64,000 nt of DNA, taken from positions 43,043,675 to 43,107,674 of the forward strand of contig JAVGWX010000013.1 in the NCBI GenBank assembly GCA_036924085.1. Direction: 5' to 3'. Both the position numbers and the translations under genes were made by a program. This DNA comes from Ariolimax columbianus. Its lineage: Eukaryota > Mollusca > Gastropoda > Stylommatophora > Arionidae. Under the pieces are notes generated by a model. That model searched no databases, had not been told where the DNA came from, and worked only from the letters and a program-made list of their open reading frames with translations. Shown here piece after piece: positions 13,301 through 26,600 of the stretch (the first letter of the stretch is position 1; each line of letters begins with the position of its first letter).

Positions 13301-16300
13301 AGGTGAGGAAGTATTCAGATAAACTGGGACTAAATACTAACATGAAGAAAACAAAGCTGTTTGAAATCTGCACCTTAAGCATTTGAAATCAACACTTTAA
13401 ACAAAGAGTTAGTCACATTTGTGGGTGAGGCATTTAAAGAAGTGAACACATTCACATATTGAGCAGCGCCTTTGATACTTCAAGGGGAACCGAAGCAGAT
13501 GTAAGGGCTAAAATTGGAAAGGCAAGGACAGCATTTCTGTTTCTGCTCAATAATCTATTGTACTCCAGGGAAGTAAAGACTAATACCAAGTTAGGATTGT
13601 TTAATGTCGTCAGAACTTCTGCATGAAGCAGAAACTTGGAGAACAACAAAGACAGTACAGAAGAAACTCCAGTTGTTCGTCAAATGTCTGCAGAGGATAA
13701 TGCAGAGGATGGCAAGACATGGGGTGGAATGAAGACCTATGGGAAAGGAGCCAACAACCAGTGGAGCAACATATCAAACATGGCCAGACAGGTCATGACA
13801 TGGAAGAGAGGTAGAACAAGAAACACCAGAAGAAGAGACAGTGAAAATGAACTTCGGAACTTCTGCCCCTGGACTTCAACTGGAGAAGGGCAGCTCAAGA
13901 CCAAACTTACTGGAGGAGGGTTGTGTTGTCAATATCCTCTGCCTCGAAAGAAGTTATGGGCACTAATGGATTGATTGATCTTGCAGACCAATATCGTTCT
14001 TGCTACAATATTGACAGAGCAGGACAGAAGTTATGAAAGTATGTATTCCTGTGTCATGTTTCCTCCAATTTACTTTTGTCAAATAGAGCATCTCATCCTG
14101 GTGCCAGTAAGCATTGCCTGCCATTACTGGGGTGTTATTTACCAGGCTCTAGAACAACATCAAACATTGGAGACTCCAAATATTTCTGAAAGACTGGAAC
14201 CTGTTTCTGAAAACCACAGACTGGTTCGCACAAGGCAGAGAGAAATATTTTTTTTACAGTTTACCAAAAATACTGCTAAAAAACACACACCACCCCCGGG
14301 GACATTCTGTAAAGGATGTTATTTGACATTTCATTCTTAGTTGTAAAAGTTGTAGAAAATGACTTTCAAACCAAAAAAATGTAAAGAGAAAAACCATTGT
14401 AAATATTTTGTGAAAAATACATTATCTGTGTTTCTTATGATTTTGAAATGTCCTTTATTATCTGAAATAACTACACAGTAATATTTTTATGAAAATATCT
14501 ATTTTTCTATATAAATCAGCTAATCGTTTGTGTACATTAAAATGTATCAAGATATCTAATTATTTATTTCTTTTAAAGTAACATGTATGTGGAAAAGAGT
14601 TTCTCTTTGTTCTTATGAATAGTGAATGCTCTGCTTGTTTTAAGTTTAAAGAGAGAAATGTGGAAATTATGAGAGAGAGAAAATGGAGGATGCTTGAAAT
14701 CATAATTTCAAGGATTGTCTCAAATATTATATTTCAGAATCAACTACTTTGTATGCCCTGGAACAGCAGCATGGAATAGGTGAGTTCATTTTTTGATAGT
14801 TTAATTTAATTACTTTCCCATTCTTGTATGTTGTTTAAATATGTTATAATTCTGGTCATTTCCATCCCTCCATGTCCTTCCACTTTTTATGTCTATCTAT
14901 ATAGTATATTAAGTATATAGTATTTTTATACTCTTGTTTTCCTAAGGCACACTTATATTCCCTGTCTATATCAGTATATTTATACCCTTGTTTTCCTAAG
15001 GTAGAAACACATATGTCTTGTCTATTTCTGTATATTTATACCCTATTGTTCTAAGGTAGGGACACTTATATTTGCTTTCTTTCTTGTATATTTATACCCT
15101 ATTGTTCTAAGGTAGGGACACTTATATTTACTTTCTTACTCTGTATATTTATACACTATTGTTCTAAGGTAGGGACACTTATATTTACTTTCTGTCTCTG
15201 TATATTTATACACTATTGTTCTAAGGTAGGGACACTTATATTTACTTTCTTACTCTGTATATTTATACCCTATTGTTCTAAGGTAGGGACACTTATATTT
15301 GCTTTCTTTCTTGTATATTTATACCCTATTGTTCTAAGGTAGGGACACTTATATTTGCTTTCTTTCTTGTATATATATATCCTATTGTTCTAAGGTAGGG
15401 ACACTTATATTTCCTATCTGTTCTGTATACTTATGGCCTATTGTTATAAGGCAGGGACACTTATATTTCATATCTGTTCTGTATACTTATGGCCTATTGT
15501 TATAAGGCAGGGACACTTATATTTCATATGTCCCTGTATACTTATGGCCTATTGTTATAAGGCAGGGACACTTATATTTTCTGTCTTTCTCAGTAAATTT
15601 TAGTAGGAAAAATCATAACTTTTTTGTAATTTGTGTTGCTGTTGTTCAATGCTACTTGTGACGAGTTGAGTTAATTTTTATGCCATTTATTTGTTATAGG
15701 GTTATAGTGGCTCTTCATACATCAAGGGGCATGCTTGAGAAGGTGAACCAGGGTCCTTCTGGCTGTAGCGCCATGAGTGGTTCCTCAAACTCACCAATAT
15801 GGGTATTACAGTGTCGATTCCCACCTTGTTGACCAGACTGTTGTGGCACAGCCTGTTTCAAGGAGCACAAACGAGAACGTGAGGTTAGGTTTTGATCAGT
15901 ATATAAGTTGAAGATGCAGCGCAGTAAATGAGCTTACGGCAGTCAGCGACTCATAGCTGGCTCTTTGTTGTCAGGACCAATGAAACAAGGCTGACCAAAC
16001 CCTGTTTCGCCTCCAAGCGGCGGTTCTGAAAAAGGCTGCACTAATGTAGTCTGACTAAGATAATAGAAATCACAGTGGGAAGACTAAGTCAGTGCGCATG
16101 TGCAAGAAGTCAGTGTCGGACAGAAATGGACGTCGTCTTCCTGGCAGCAGTTGTTAGGCAATACAAGCTGTAAAGGGTTAACTTGTACATTTCCTAATGT
16201 TAACTCATCAAGTAAATTCACTGTCTTCCTCAGTCTTGCCGGATGCCCAGAGGCGGCAATGAGCAATATTATGTCAGCAGCTACCAACACTGAAGGTGCC

Positions 16301-19300
16301 CTAGGCATGATTATCTGTGACTGGACAGGAAAAGGGCATCTCAACCATCAACCGTTCTCCTGGCCTGGCATCCTGTCAGCAGCAGGCTTAGCTTGGAACA
16401 GGACAACTTCCAAGGTAAATACTGCCATGTGCCAGTGGTGTACAACCCCCTGTTTTGCGACCCATTTTTTTGGTACTTAGGGATTATAAAGGGTTTGTTG
16501 AAATTTTAAAAAAATAAAATAATTTATCTTTTTTTATCATTTACTCGGTTGAGTAAGTCTTTTAATTAATCCTTATGAGACCACATTGAAAATAGATGCA
16601 AAAAATGGTTTGAGAACCTGCAACGTATTTTATTTGTTGGTCTATAAATATGATTTTGTTTTGTGTATAGATATAAATTAATAAAGAACTCATGTTATTG
16701 ATTTCTTATATGTGTGTTAGTTTCTGAGATACAAGAAGATGAAGGTGAAAATGATTATCAACAGCGCAAACATTTAGACTCACCTATTTCTAAGGATACC
16801 AAATCCACTGAAATTTTGTTAATTGCCACAGAGGACGGATAATGAAGTTTTACGACATCGGCATATCTGTTAGTTTCCACTACAAACGTATTTATTACAT
16901 AAACATCCAATCCAAGTGAAAAATAGAATAAATCATTTCAAAATTATTTTTAAAATAAAACAAGCTATCTTCTCACTGGAAATTGAAGCAGACGGAAGTC
17001 GTCTATTTTTTTATTCCAATACCCGTATGTACGGCCGTTGCTAAAGCATTAACCCGGATGTTTTTACAGTGATAAATCAGCGACTACGCAGAGACTGCTT
17101 CTGACTTTTTTTCGCCAATGGCCGTAAAACTGACATTTTTTTAAGGCTAGAAATCTCATCACAGGACACAATGCAGGAAAAAAATAATTATCCGTTGTAG
17201 CATCCACATATACACTACACACCTTTGCCATAAACACAAAGAGAAACTCCATTCTGCATACATGTTACTTTTAATGTAACTTTTAATTCATCTTTCCATC
17301 ATGCTGTATTTCCCATTAGTATTATCTGCCAAATTAGTTTATAAGGATGACAACTAAAGGTAGCTTGAGCAGTTACTACACAATGGGCAGACTAGGCTTT
17401 TATTTTTACCTAATAAAAAGTCCTTCGTCAACAAAATGTTAAGCAAGGATAATTGGTATAGGCTGGTAAGACATGGTGAGGTACGAAAACCTATCAGAAA
17501 GGAGCCAACAACAACCAGTTGAGCAACAAAGCAAACATAGGAAGTTGGGTTGGATTTCACACACCCTACGGAAAACACCATCAAATGTTGTCAGACACGC
17601 CCTAACATGGAATCCACAAGAGAGGGGAAAGAGAGGTAGACCAAGAAACACCTGGAGAAGAGACTGAAAATGAACCTCATCCACTGGATTCAAATGGAGA
17701 GATGCAGAAAGGCCAGCTTGATAAAGAGTTTGTTGGAGAAGGTTGTCCATGGCTTATGCTCAAAGAAGTGTTTTTACATTGAATAGAAAACAAAACAGGC
17801 CTTACTTTAAACCAATGTCTGGGGGACGGCGTGTTTAAGTGACATGTTTCACAACCCAAAGGTGCTGGGTTCGATCCCCATCACAGCACTGGCCGTTACC
17901 CAGGGAAGCAAACCCTTAGAAAATGCAGGAAGAAGCAGACCCTTACATAAAATACATGCTGAAGTCGGATGCACTGGGCCGACAGGTGCAAAATAAAAAC
18001 CACAGTGCAACGCATACCGTCTTGGGGAATAGAGAAATAAGGCGAACACCAAAAAAAAAAAAAAACAATGTCTCAAGACTAAGAGAGGTCTATATGCTGG
18101 CTACAACAGCTCAGTCACTTGCTTCTCTCAAAAATAGCTAAATTGGACCTAGCTGGAGCATATAGCTAAATTAGACTTGTCAGAAGCATATAGCTAAATT
18201 GGACATATCTGAAGGATATAGTTAAATTAGACGTATCTGAAGCATGTAGCTAAATTGAACCTATCTGAAGCATATAGCTAAATTGAACCTGTCAGAAGCA
18301 TATATCTAAATTAGACCTATCTGAAGCATATGTTGCAAACTCTCTAACTACAAGGTGCTTGTCATAAGTCTTTACCCTGACTATGAAGAAGTAGGAGGAG
18401 AAAGTTGAAATTTGCACATATATAGCTCATTCAATTTGTACTGGACTTGAGAAGTATAAATTTCCCTTCTCTACGGATTTACCTGGTATGGTGCATGGCG
18501 CAACACACCTTATTGACCAGATCTGCTACTCTAACAGTTTGTCAGAACAATGGAGAAATCAGAACTGTGATAAAATTCTTGATGTTGCAGAGAAAAACAC
18601 CTTAAGAAATACACAGGGAGATGGAACCAGTGTTTGAGGAATTCTGTCCTTCGTATGCTTCTGTAAAAAACTGGTGAAGGCAGTTTAAGTGTGGCCGTTC
18701 CTATGTTGCTGATTTTCCAAGATCAGGAAGACCATCCTCAGAGTGCAGTGATGAAAATGCTGCAAGAGTGAAGAAAATCATTGATCAGGATAGGAAAATG
18801 ACAATTGCAGAGATGTATAGGTCAGCAAAACTGAATGAAAGTAGTTTTTAGAACTTTACTTAACAGACTGAACATGAGAAAAGTGTATGCTGACATGTGA
18901 ACAGAAACAAACGAGGGTTGATTGCTGTGGCCAGTTGCTCAAAATGTGTCTGTCGAAAAACATGTTGCAGACCATGACGACAGTAGATGAGACTTGGGTT
19001 CACCATTATGGCCCAGAATCCAAAAACTCTGGGCTCACCAACACATGTCAAGCCAAGAGCACAGAAATCTGCAAGAAAAGTGATGCTGACTGTTTTTTGG
19101 ACGTCTAAGGTGTCATATTGAAAGATTACCTGCCTCATGGCAAGACGGTTAATGGGCAATATCATGCAAAACTCCTAAACAAACTAAGAAAGACTGAACA
19201 GAAAGCAAGGGATAGCACGCACTCAAATTCTGCCTTTGCTTCAAGACAACGAGCCCTCCCCCAAAGCAAGGATTGGGCTGCAAACAGTCAATGATTTGAA

Positions 19301-20578
19301 TATTGAAATTCTTCCACACCCACCCTATTCTCCGGATTTAGCTCCATCAGACTTTTTTCTTTTCCCAAAACTTAGAAAACAGCTGAAAGGAAATCATGTT
19401 GACAGTGACGAAGATGTCACACTGGCTTGGTTTAGTTCGGGAAAAAAGGTTACTTTATTCTGGTGGTCTTTTCAAGGTTACACAGAGAAATGTATAAATT
19501 CAGGTGGTGGCTACATTGACAAGGAATAAGCACTGGGCCAAATTAAAACTTTCTCCTCCTACTCCTTCATGGTCAGGGTAAAGACTTATGACAAGCCCCT
19601 TGTGTGTGGAGAATTATAATTATTCATGGGCATATCATGGAAAGGATGTTGCTGCTTAGTTTATCTTTCTATAGCATTGTGGTAGACGTCAGCTACATAC
19701 CTCATTGTTTTGACTGATCTCATGTCTATAACTATTGATTTTTCTGACCAGTAGTATGACAGATCTTGTTGGCTTATGAGTTATACTTATTTTGTCCATT
19801 TTCATGGACGCCTTTTCTTATTTTGTCAATTTTCATGGATGCCTTTCCTTATTCTGCCCATTTTTTATAAAAGCTATTCCATAGTTTGTCCATTTGTTAA
19901 TGATGCTTTTCCTTACTATGTTCATTTACATGGATGATTTTCCATATTCGGTCCATTTTCATAGTTGTCTTTCCTTGTTTTGCCCGTTTTCAAGAATGCT
20001 TTTCCTTATTCTGTCCATTTCATGGATGTGTTTTCTCGTTTGGTATAATTTTGATATGTCTACTAATTGTGTCCATAATCACTATCTGTACTTATTTTTT
20101 TCCATTTGTAAGTATTTAAAAAAATGTTTTCTTCAGTCAAGTTTAAAATTTTTTAAATTATGTAATAGATTTCCAAATGTCTGCTTTTTGTTGTCCATAC
20201 TTAGCTATGGCTTAGTCTACTGAAGTCTCTAACAACTCCATTCCCAGACAATAATGTAATTATTATGGGACAAACTGTTACTTATTTTGTAAACTTTCAA
20301 CATAATTTCTTTAGTTCATTTTCAAGAATAAATTTATTTACCTTGTCCATTTTTCAGGATCTCCTAGAGAACTCCTTGCCGTCATTACTAAACCAGCATG
20401 TGTTCCGAGACCGAGGAGGAGTTCTAGGAAATATTGTGATAGAGCTGGGCAGAGCTGAAACCTATGCTATTCGCAGAGCCAGAAATCAAGGAAGTAGGTG
20501 CTATCTGTTAACAAGTACAGAAAAATGTTGCAAATGCTGGATTTTTTTAAATCTTTCAATTTCTCTCTCTCTCTTTCC

Positions 20579-20612
<34 letters not shown>

Positions 20613-23600
20613 CTCACTCTCACACTCACTCATATCTCCACTCCCATACACACACACACACACATACTTCTTAGTTTTTTTTCCTTTTTCGGTAACCATT
20701 CCTTCGATCGTCCTTTTCCCTCTTCCTTCCTCCTTAGGTGTTCGACCTGAAAAGGACATGTGTGACATTGTGTCATAGTTTACAGCTAGGCTTGCAATAT
20801 CTGCATCTTTCGGTCAGACACGTCTGATTTCAGCACATAATTTTTGGGACTGGGTTTGCCTTCCCTATACAGTCTCAAATCTCTTAAACAGGCTGCATTG
20901 TTGCAGTCTGTTTTCAGAGGTACCACTTGGATTTTGGTCATTTATGGATCTCAATGCAGGAAACTAGCTATGAGCCACTGGTTGCTGTCAGTTCATTCAC
21001 TGCTGAATCTTCTGCCCCTCTCTTCTCTCTTCATTTCCCTCTTCTTTTCATGCACAAATCCCCCTAGTCCGGTCAGGCACAACATACTGACCAGGACGTA
21101 GCGCCAGATAGAATATACTGAACAAAACCACATCTCTCTTTCATGTAGCATTCCCTGGAAACAGATTTCTGATCCACGTGATGTGGATTGAGATGTGAGA
21201 AAAGCTACTACAACCTGCTGCTTAACACCCTTTTCAGGATACACACACGAGTGATCATACTCATTGAAGGCATTAAATAATAACAGCACGAACATTAATT
21301 CACAGTCAATTAATTCTTCTTTTTTTCTATATCCTTCAAATTATTTATTTGTTTCAAATTTGTCAGAGTTCCCATTTCTTGATTGTTTCTTTCTGTTTTT
21401 CCTCATTTCTGCAACTGAGGTTTGCAATTTCTTTCTTGTGGCCTGTAAGCTGCAACTTTGATACCTTCAGTTTTGTTATATATTTCTGTGTCTATTTTCT
21501 TTTCTTTCTCATAAACAGTGGAGTTTAAAAATATTTTGGGCATTTAAAAGTTCATTTTTCTATTCATATTTGCTTACATGCTTGTGTAGGGGACTGAGTG
21601 GTCTCGAGGTAAGACACAGACATTGAGTGCTGGAAGTTTGCTGGTTCAAATCACAGTGGAGCCCAGAATTTTTTCACATGGACTTTCTGGTTTTTCAGTA
21701 GTAGAAATCGGACGTCCGTGTGCAGTGTTGCAAACGTTAAAAATCCTTAGGCAGTTGGAAATAAAAAAAGAGTAGGCTTAATGCCGCTTTCCGGCAAAAT
21801 TCAAAATTATGTTAAAAATTTATTCTATCTAATATGGGATCCTCGCTGATGCTACAGGGTTCGTGCACTGTGCTGAGATTCTCCAAAAACGCAGAGGACA
21901 TGTGTTAAACCATGTGCAACGACTTTGATTCTTTGACTAAACTCTACTAAACTACCTGCTTGTTCAAGGATGTCTTAAAAAAAAGCATATTGATTTTTAG
22001 TCTGAAGAAGTCTCTTAAGTGCTGTCAAATAGACACTACGGGATCAAAATGCTGAGCAGCGGATGAGCTGCAGTGGTCAGCAACCCATAGCTGACTGCTA
22101 GCGTTAGGGCCAGCGAACCAGAGCTGCCAAGACCATTCTACACCTCCACGCGGTGATCCTGGATAACAGGCAGCAGCAGGGCAGACTGGCTAAGGAGAAG
22201 GTATCGAAGAGGGAATGCTAACCCGGTACTCAAAAAATGCTTGCTGAAGTTGATGTGTTGGACCGAAAGGTGCAAGTATCGCAGCCAAGCTGTAAACAAC
22301 AACACAGCGCATTCCGTTCTCTGGACTACATTCTGCTACTTATCCTTTCAGGGTTTGGTAGTGGGAGATTGAGAACGAACGAAGAAGAAGAAGAAAAAGA
22401 AATAGACACTACCACCTTGGAAAATCTGGCTCAAATTTTTTAACCTAGAAAGGTGCAGTCAAAAAGGGCATTGCAATCAGCGAGGGCGCCTGTGTTCAGG
22501 GAACCTAGGATAGACACGCAATCAGGAAGTCTGTGCATAGAGAATAATAGTACCAGTAGCAGCTGCAGACTTTGTTAGCCAGTCCTGTTATAGAACTTTT
22601 TGCGCTCACATTGGCTTTATCAGTCACAAACACACTCACAGACTCAAGGATGCAGTATGACATGTGATAATGTTGGCAGTCCTCATTGATGACAGCGGAC
22701 AAAAATAATTAGATGCCTGTACACTCACTGATTTTATAACTTCAACAGCGATGACGTGAAATTTGTAGCTTGTATAATTGATGTAGTGGTGGAGCACTCA
22801 CTTTGGAGTGCTCCAAAGGTATAGGGTGTAACTCCCACAAATGGCATGCTCCAGTCAACTCAACTGTAAATGGGAACCTGACTTACAGGTAGGGAAGAGA
22901 AAAGGCAGTGAAGAAGAGAACTAGCCACCCCGCATCATACAAGCTGTGGCTTATTATACTCAAGTCTCCAACACTTCATCCCTGATAGCAATTTGTTGCA
23001 GGACTCCTTTACATTCCCTTTATTTAGCAGGACTCCTTTACATTACCTTTATTTAACAGGACTCCTTTACATTCCCTTTATTTGACATGACTCCTTTACA
23101 TTACCTTTATTTGACATGACTCCTTTACATTACCTTTATTTGACATGACTCCTTTACACTACCTTTATTTAACAGGACTCCTTTACATTACCTTTATTTG
23201 ACAGGACTCCTTTACATTTCCTTTATTTGACAAGACTCCTTTACATTACCTTTATTTGACAGGACTCCTTTACATTACCTTTTTTTGACAGGACTCCTTT
23301 ACATTACCTTTATTTAACTTTCAGTCACTCTACGTTTGAGTGGAACAGTCCCAGTTGCAATGGTTTTACCATGTCTGCAGAATTGGAGAAGCTAGTGACT
23401 ATGATGTTGCTAATAATGCCACTTGTACTTGAGTTAGGTACTCTTGACAACTTTCTTTGCTGGTGGGTTACAGTGGTTCTCATATCCCCAGGCGAGCTTG
23501 AGATGGTGAACCAGGGTCCTACTGGCTGTAGTGTAATATGAGGCTTCTCAATAAACTCAACACTACTGGGATCACAGTGCCTATCCCCACTTCGTTAGCC

Positions 23601-26600
23601 AAACTGCCATTGCCATGAAACTGCCTGTTTCCAAGGAAAATTCAATGGAAGTGAGGTGGGAGTATCGATCAGTATGTTTCACCTGAACCTGACTAACATA
23701 GTCTGATCAGTATGTTTCACCTGACCCTGACTAACATAGTCTGATCAGTATGTTTTACTTGACCCTGACCAACATAGTCATATCAGTATGTTTCACCTCA
23801 CCCTGACTAACATAGTTTGATCAGCATGTTTCACCTGATCCGGACTAATATAGTCTGATCAGTATATTTTGTCTGACCAGAAATTAGTCTCCTCTGCCCA
23901 GTGACTATGATAAACTCGGGAAAACAAAAAGCCATAGGTCCTGACTTTCAAATTGACCTAGTTTGAGTGTAGTGCAACATCAGACAATCTCTGAAGTACC
24001 AAGAAATAAACTGAAATAAGACAAGATGGTTTACAAGTGATAGAATAGTACAGCATTCCATTTGACTCACCTCTACCGCTTGGGTAGAAGATGAATAACA
24101 ATGTATTTGCAGTATTAACTTTAACCTTTACCACACCGTATCAAAGATTGATGCAATTTCCCCTGCAGCCACATTTTTCAGCACGTCACGTTTTACTATG
24201 TTGTTGGCTTTGAGAGCCTGTAACCTTTTTTTATCATATATATATCATATTGTTGTGTGTTGAGACATAAAGATTCATTTAAAATGTTTTGGTGTTCATG
24301 TTTTTGTTGTGTGTGTTAGTTTTTGAGATACAAGAAGATGGTGTTAGTGTTTAAAAACAGCACAAACATATAGATTCATCCGATTTTTATGTCCATTTAT
24401 TTAACGGGGAAAAATTCATCCACAAAATGGATTATCAATGTTTACAAATCACCATGTATGTCAGTATACTTTTACATGTGTATTTATTGACTAAATTACA
24501 CAGTTGAAGATCTCAGCGACCTGCCAGAGGAACAAGGCTCCATTCTGTATAGATTTCTCATCCACCCGGATGGTGTTCCTCTAGAGTTTCTTTCCACTGA
24601 CGCTCTACAGGTTAGTATATACCTTGATGGCACTTGTAATATTTCATTAATCTGGTCTGAGTAGCCAACTTATTCAATTTAACTGAACATCTTTATGCTG
24701 GCTTTGAAGACTCCGCAGAGTCTATACAACCAGTTTCATTTACTTCATTTTATCTAAAAGTAACTATGCTTATCCAATTTATTCTTGACTGCATTAATTG
24801 ACTCTGCCTCCACTATTTCCTGTGGCAATGCATTCTAAGCATTCACCACTCTCTAACAAAATATTTTCTAGTATCTAATCCAACCTTCCTTTAATTAACT
24901 TGTAGATGTGCGCTCTTGTTCTTGTAGGTGGTTGTACTTAACTTGTAGATGTGCCCTCTTGTTCTTGTAGGTGGTTGTACTTTGAAAAACTTGTAGTAGT
25001 CTAATTTATCCTATCACTTAATTATCTGGCAAAGATGGCGCCATAACTGGCTGCGAGTCTACATTTCTCTACTGTTTTGGATCATTATGGATGCCGCCAG
25101 ACCACGGATTTGCCTGGAATTCACACTAGTCGACAACTTACACTTGTGTTCACGGATACGTGGAGTTGTTTTCCGTCTGGACTTATTTCGTTCTTTTTTT
25201 TTTGTGATTTCTTCCATCCGTTTATCCTGGTCTGGACGCCGGCTGAATGGCGATACGCTTAAACTAGTTATACCTGTGTCGTATCTCACGAGTTAGTTCT
25301 GCCGGTTCACCTTCACGAATTTGGCGTGTGGGAATTGTAGATGCTACTATGATGAACTGAATACAGCTGGGAGAGATGCCAGACTCACTCACACGCTGAG
25401 TGTTGTCCATACGACCTCTTGTGGTTATCGAAAAGGCACGACAAACTGCGTTAGATGCCTTCCCACCTTTCTTAAACTTTCTACCCTGCGGGTTACATGT
25501 TTACGGAAAGGCTTCGGTGGTAACCCTGAGGCAAAATCTGCATCCTATGCTATCTCCAGTCGTCTCGATGAATGTCTTGCCACTGGCAAAAGGTAGCTTA
25601 GGCTCTGTGAGTGAGGTTGACAAAAGGCGCAGTTTCTTCCTCACTTTAATCCAAATCTCCGCGCAAGTCACCCATTTCAGCGGACACAGCAAGAGATACG
25701 ACTGTCCACACGGCTGAACAAAGAGAGTGGTCTTCATCACTTGTGATGGACAAAAAAAACTAATTATCTTATAAACCTGTATTAAATCACCTCAAATTCT
25801 TCTCTGTTCTAGACACGGTAGCCTGGTATTTCCTGATAACTATATTTTCTGAATTCTACTATCAGTTTTGTCACTCTTTTTTGTATCCTTTCCAACATGA
25901 AGGTCTAACTAATAAGGACTATCACTTCCATGCTCCTTCCAGGCTGCACTAAAAATTGACGAAATTTCCCCTGCAACTGCACTAATTTTCAGCATGTCAT
26001 ATTTTACTATGGTTGTTGACTTTGAGAGTATGTAATCTTTTTATTAGTTGGCCAATATAGTCAATAGATAAGATTTTGTTGTGTGTAAAGACATAAATGA
26101 ATAAAGAACGTGTTATTGTTTTTTATGTGTGTGTGTGTGTGTTAGTTTCCGAGATACAAGAATATGGTGAAAATTTATAAAAACAAAACAAACATTTAGA
26201 CTCACCGATTGGGGAATGTCGCTTCTCATATTATCCATCGAAATCACAACAAAACACTGTTACCATTTAGGCTTGGCTTGGCTTCGTTCGTTCTCAATCT
26301 CCCACTACCAAACCCTGAAAGGACTTAAGTAGCAGAATGTAGTCCAGAAAACGGAATGCGTTGTGTCGTAGTTTACAACTTGACTGTGATATTTGCACCT
26401 TTCGGTCCAACACATCCGACTTCAGCAAGCATTTTTTTAGTACCGGGTTAACATTCCCTCTTCGATCCCTTCTCCTTAGCCAGTCTGCCCTCCTGTAGCC
26501 TGTTATCCAGGATCACCGCATGGAGGTGTAGAAGGGTCTTGACAGCTTTGGTTCGCTGGCCCTGATGCTAGTAGTCAGCTATGGGTCGCTGACTACTGCA

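Noticed and set aside
13975..14340. Extra exon of the GH20-like gene
   Set aside because: Neighbouring exons (11945-11991 and 14738-14779) join in phase without it, giving an uninterrupted family motif (LVELGINYFVCPGT).
16100..16480. 126-codon frame as a separate gene
   Set aside because: Only 16234-16414 is exon, confirmed by splice signals and phase with neighbours.
17821..18065. tRNA gene at SINE C (also 45542, 48437, 56560)
   Set aside because: Boxes A and B are present but the body does not close an acceptor stem and runs into a SINE tail with target duplication.
20265..20750. 161-codon open frame as a gene
   Set aside because: Only 20358-20493 is coding (exon of the GH20-like gene); the rest is intron running into CT/CA microsatellite.
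23004..23318. 29-bp direct repeats of CRISPR-like length
   Set aside because: Units are head to tail with no spacers, and the genome is animal. A minisatellite.
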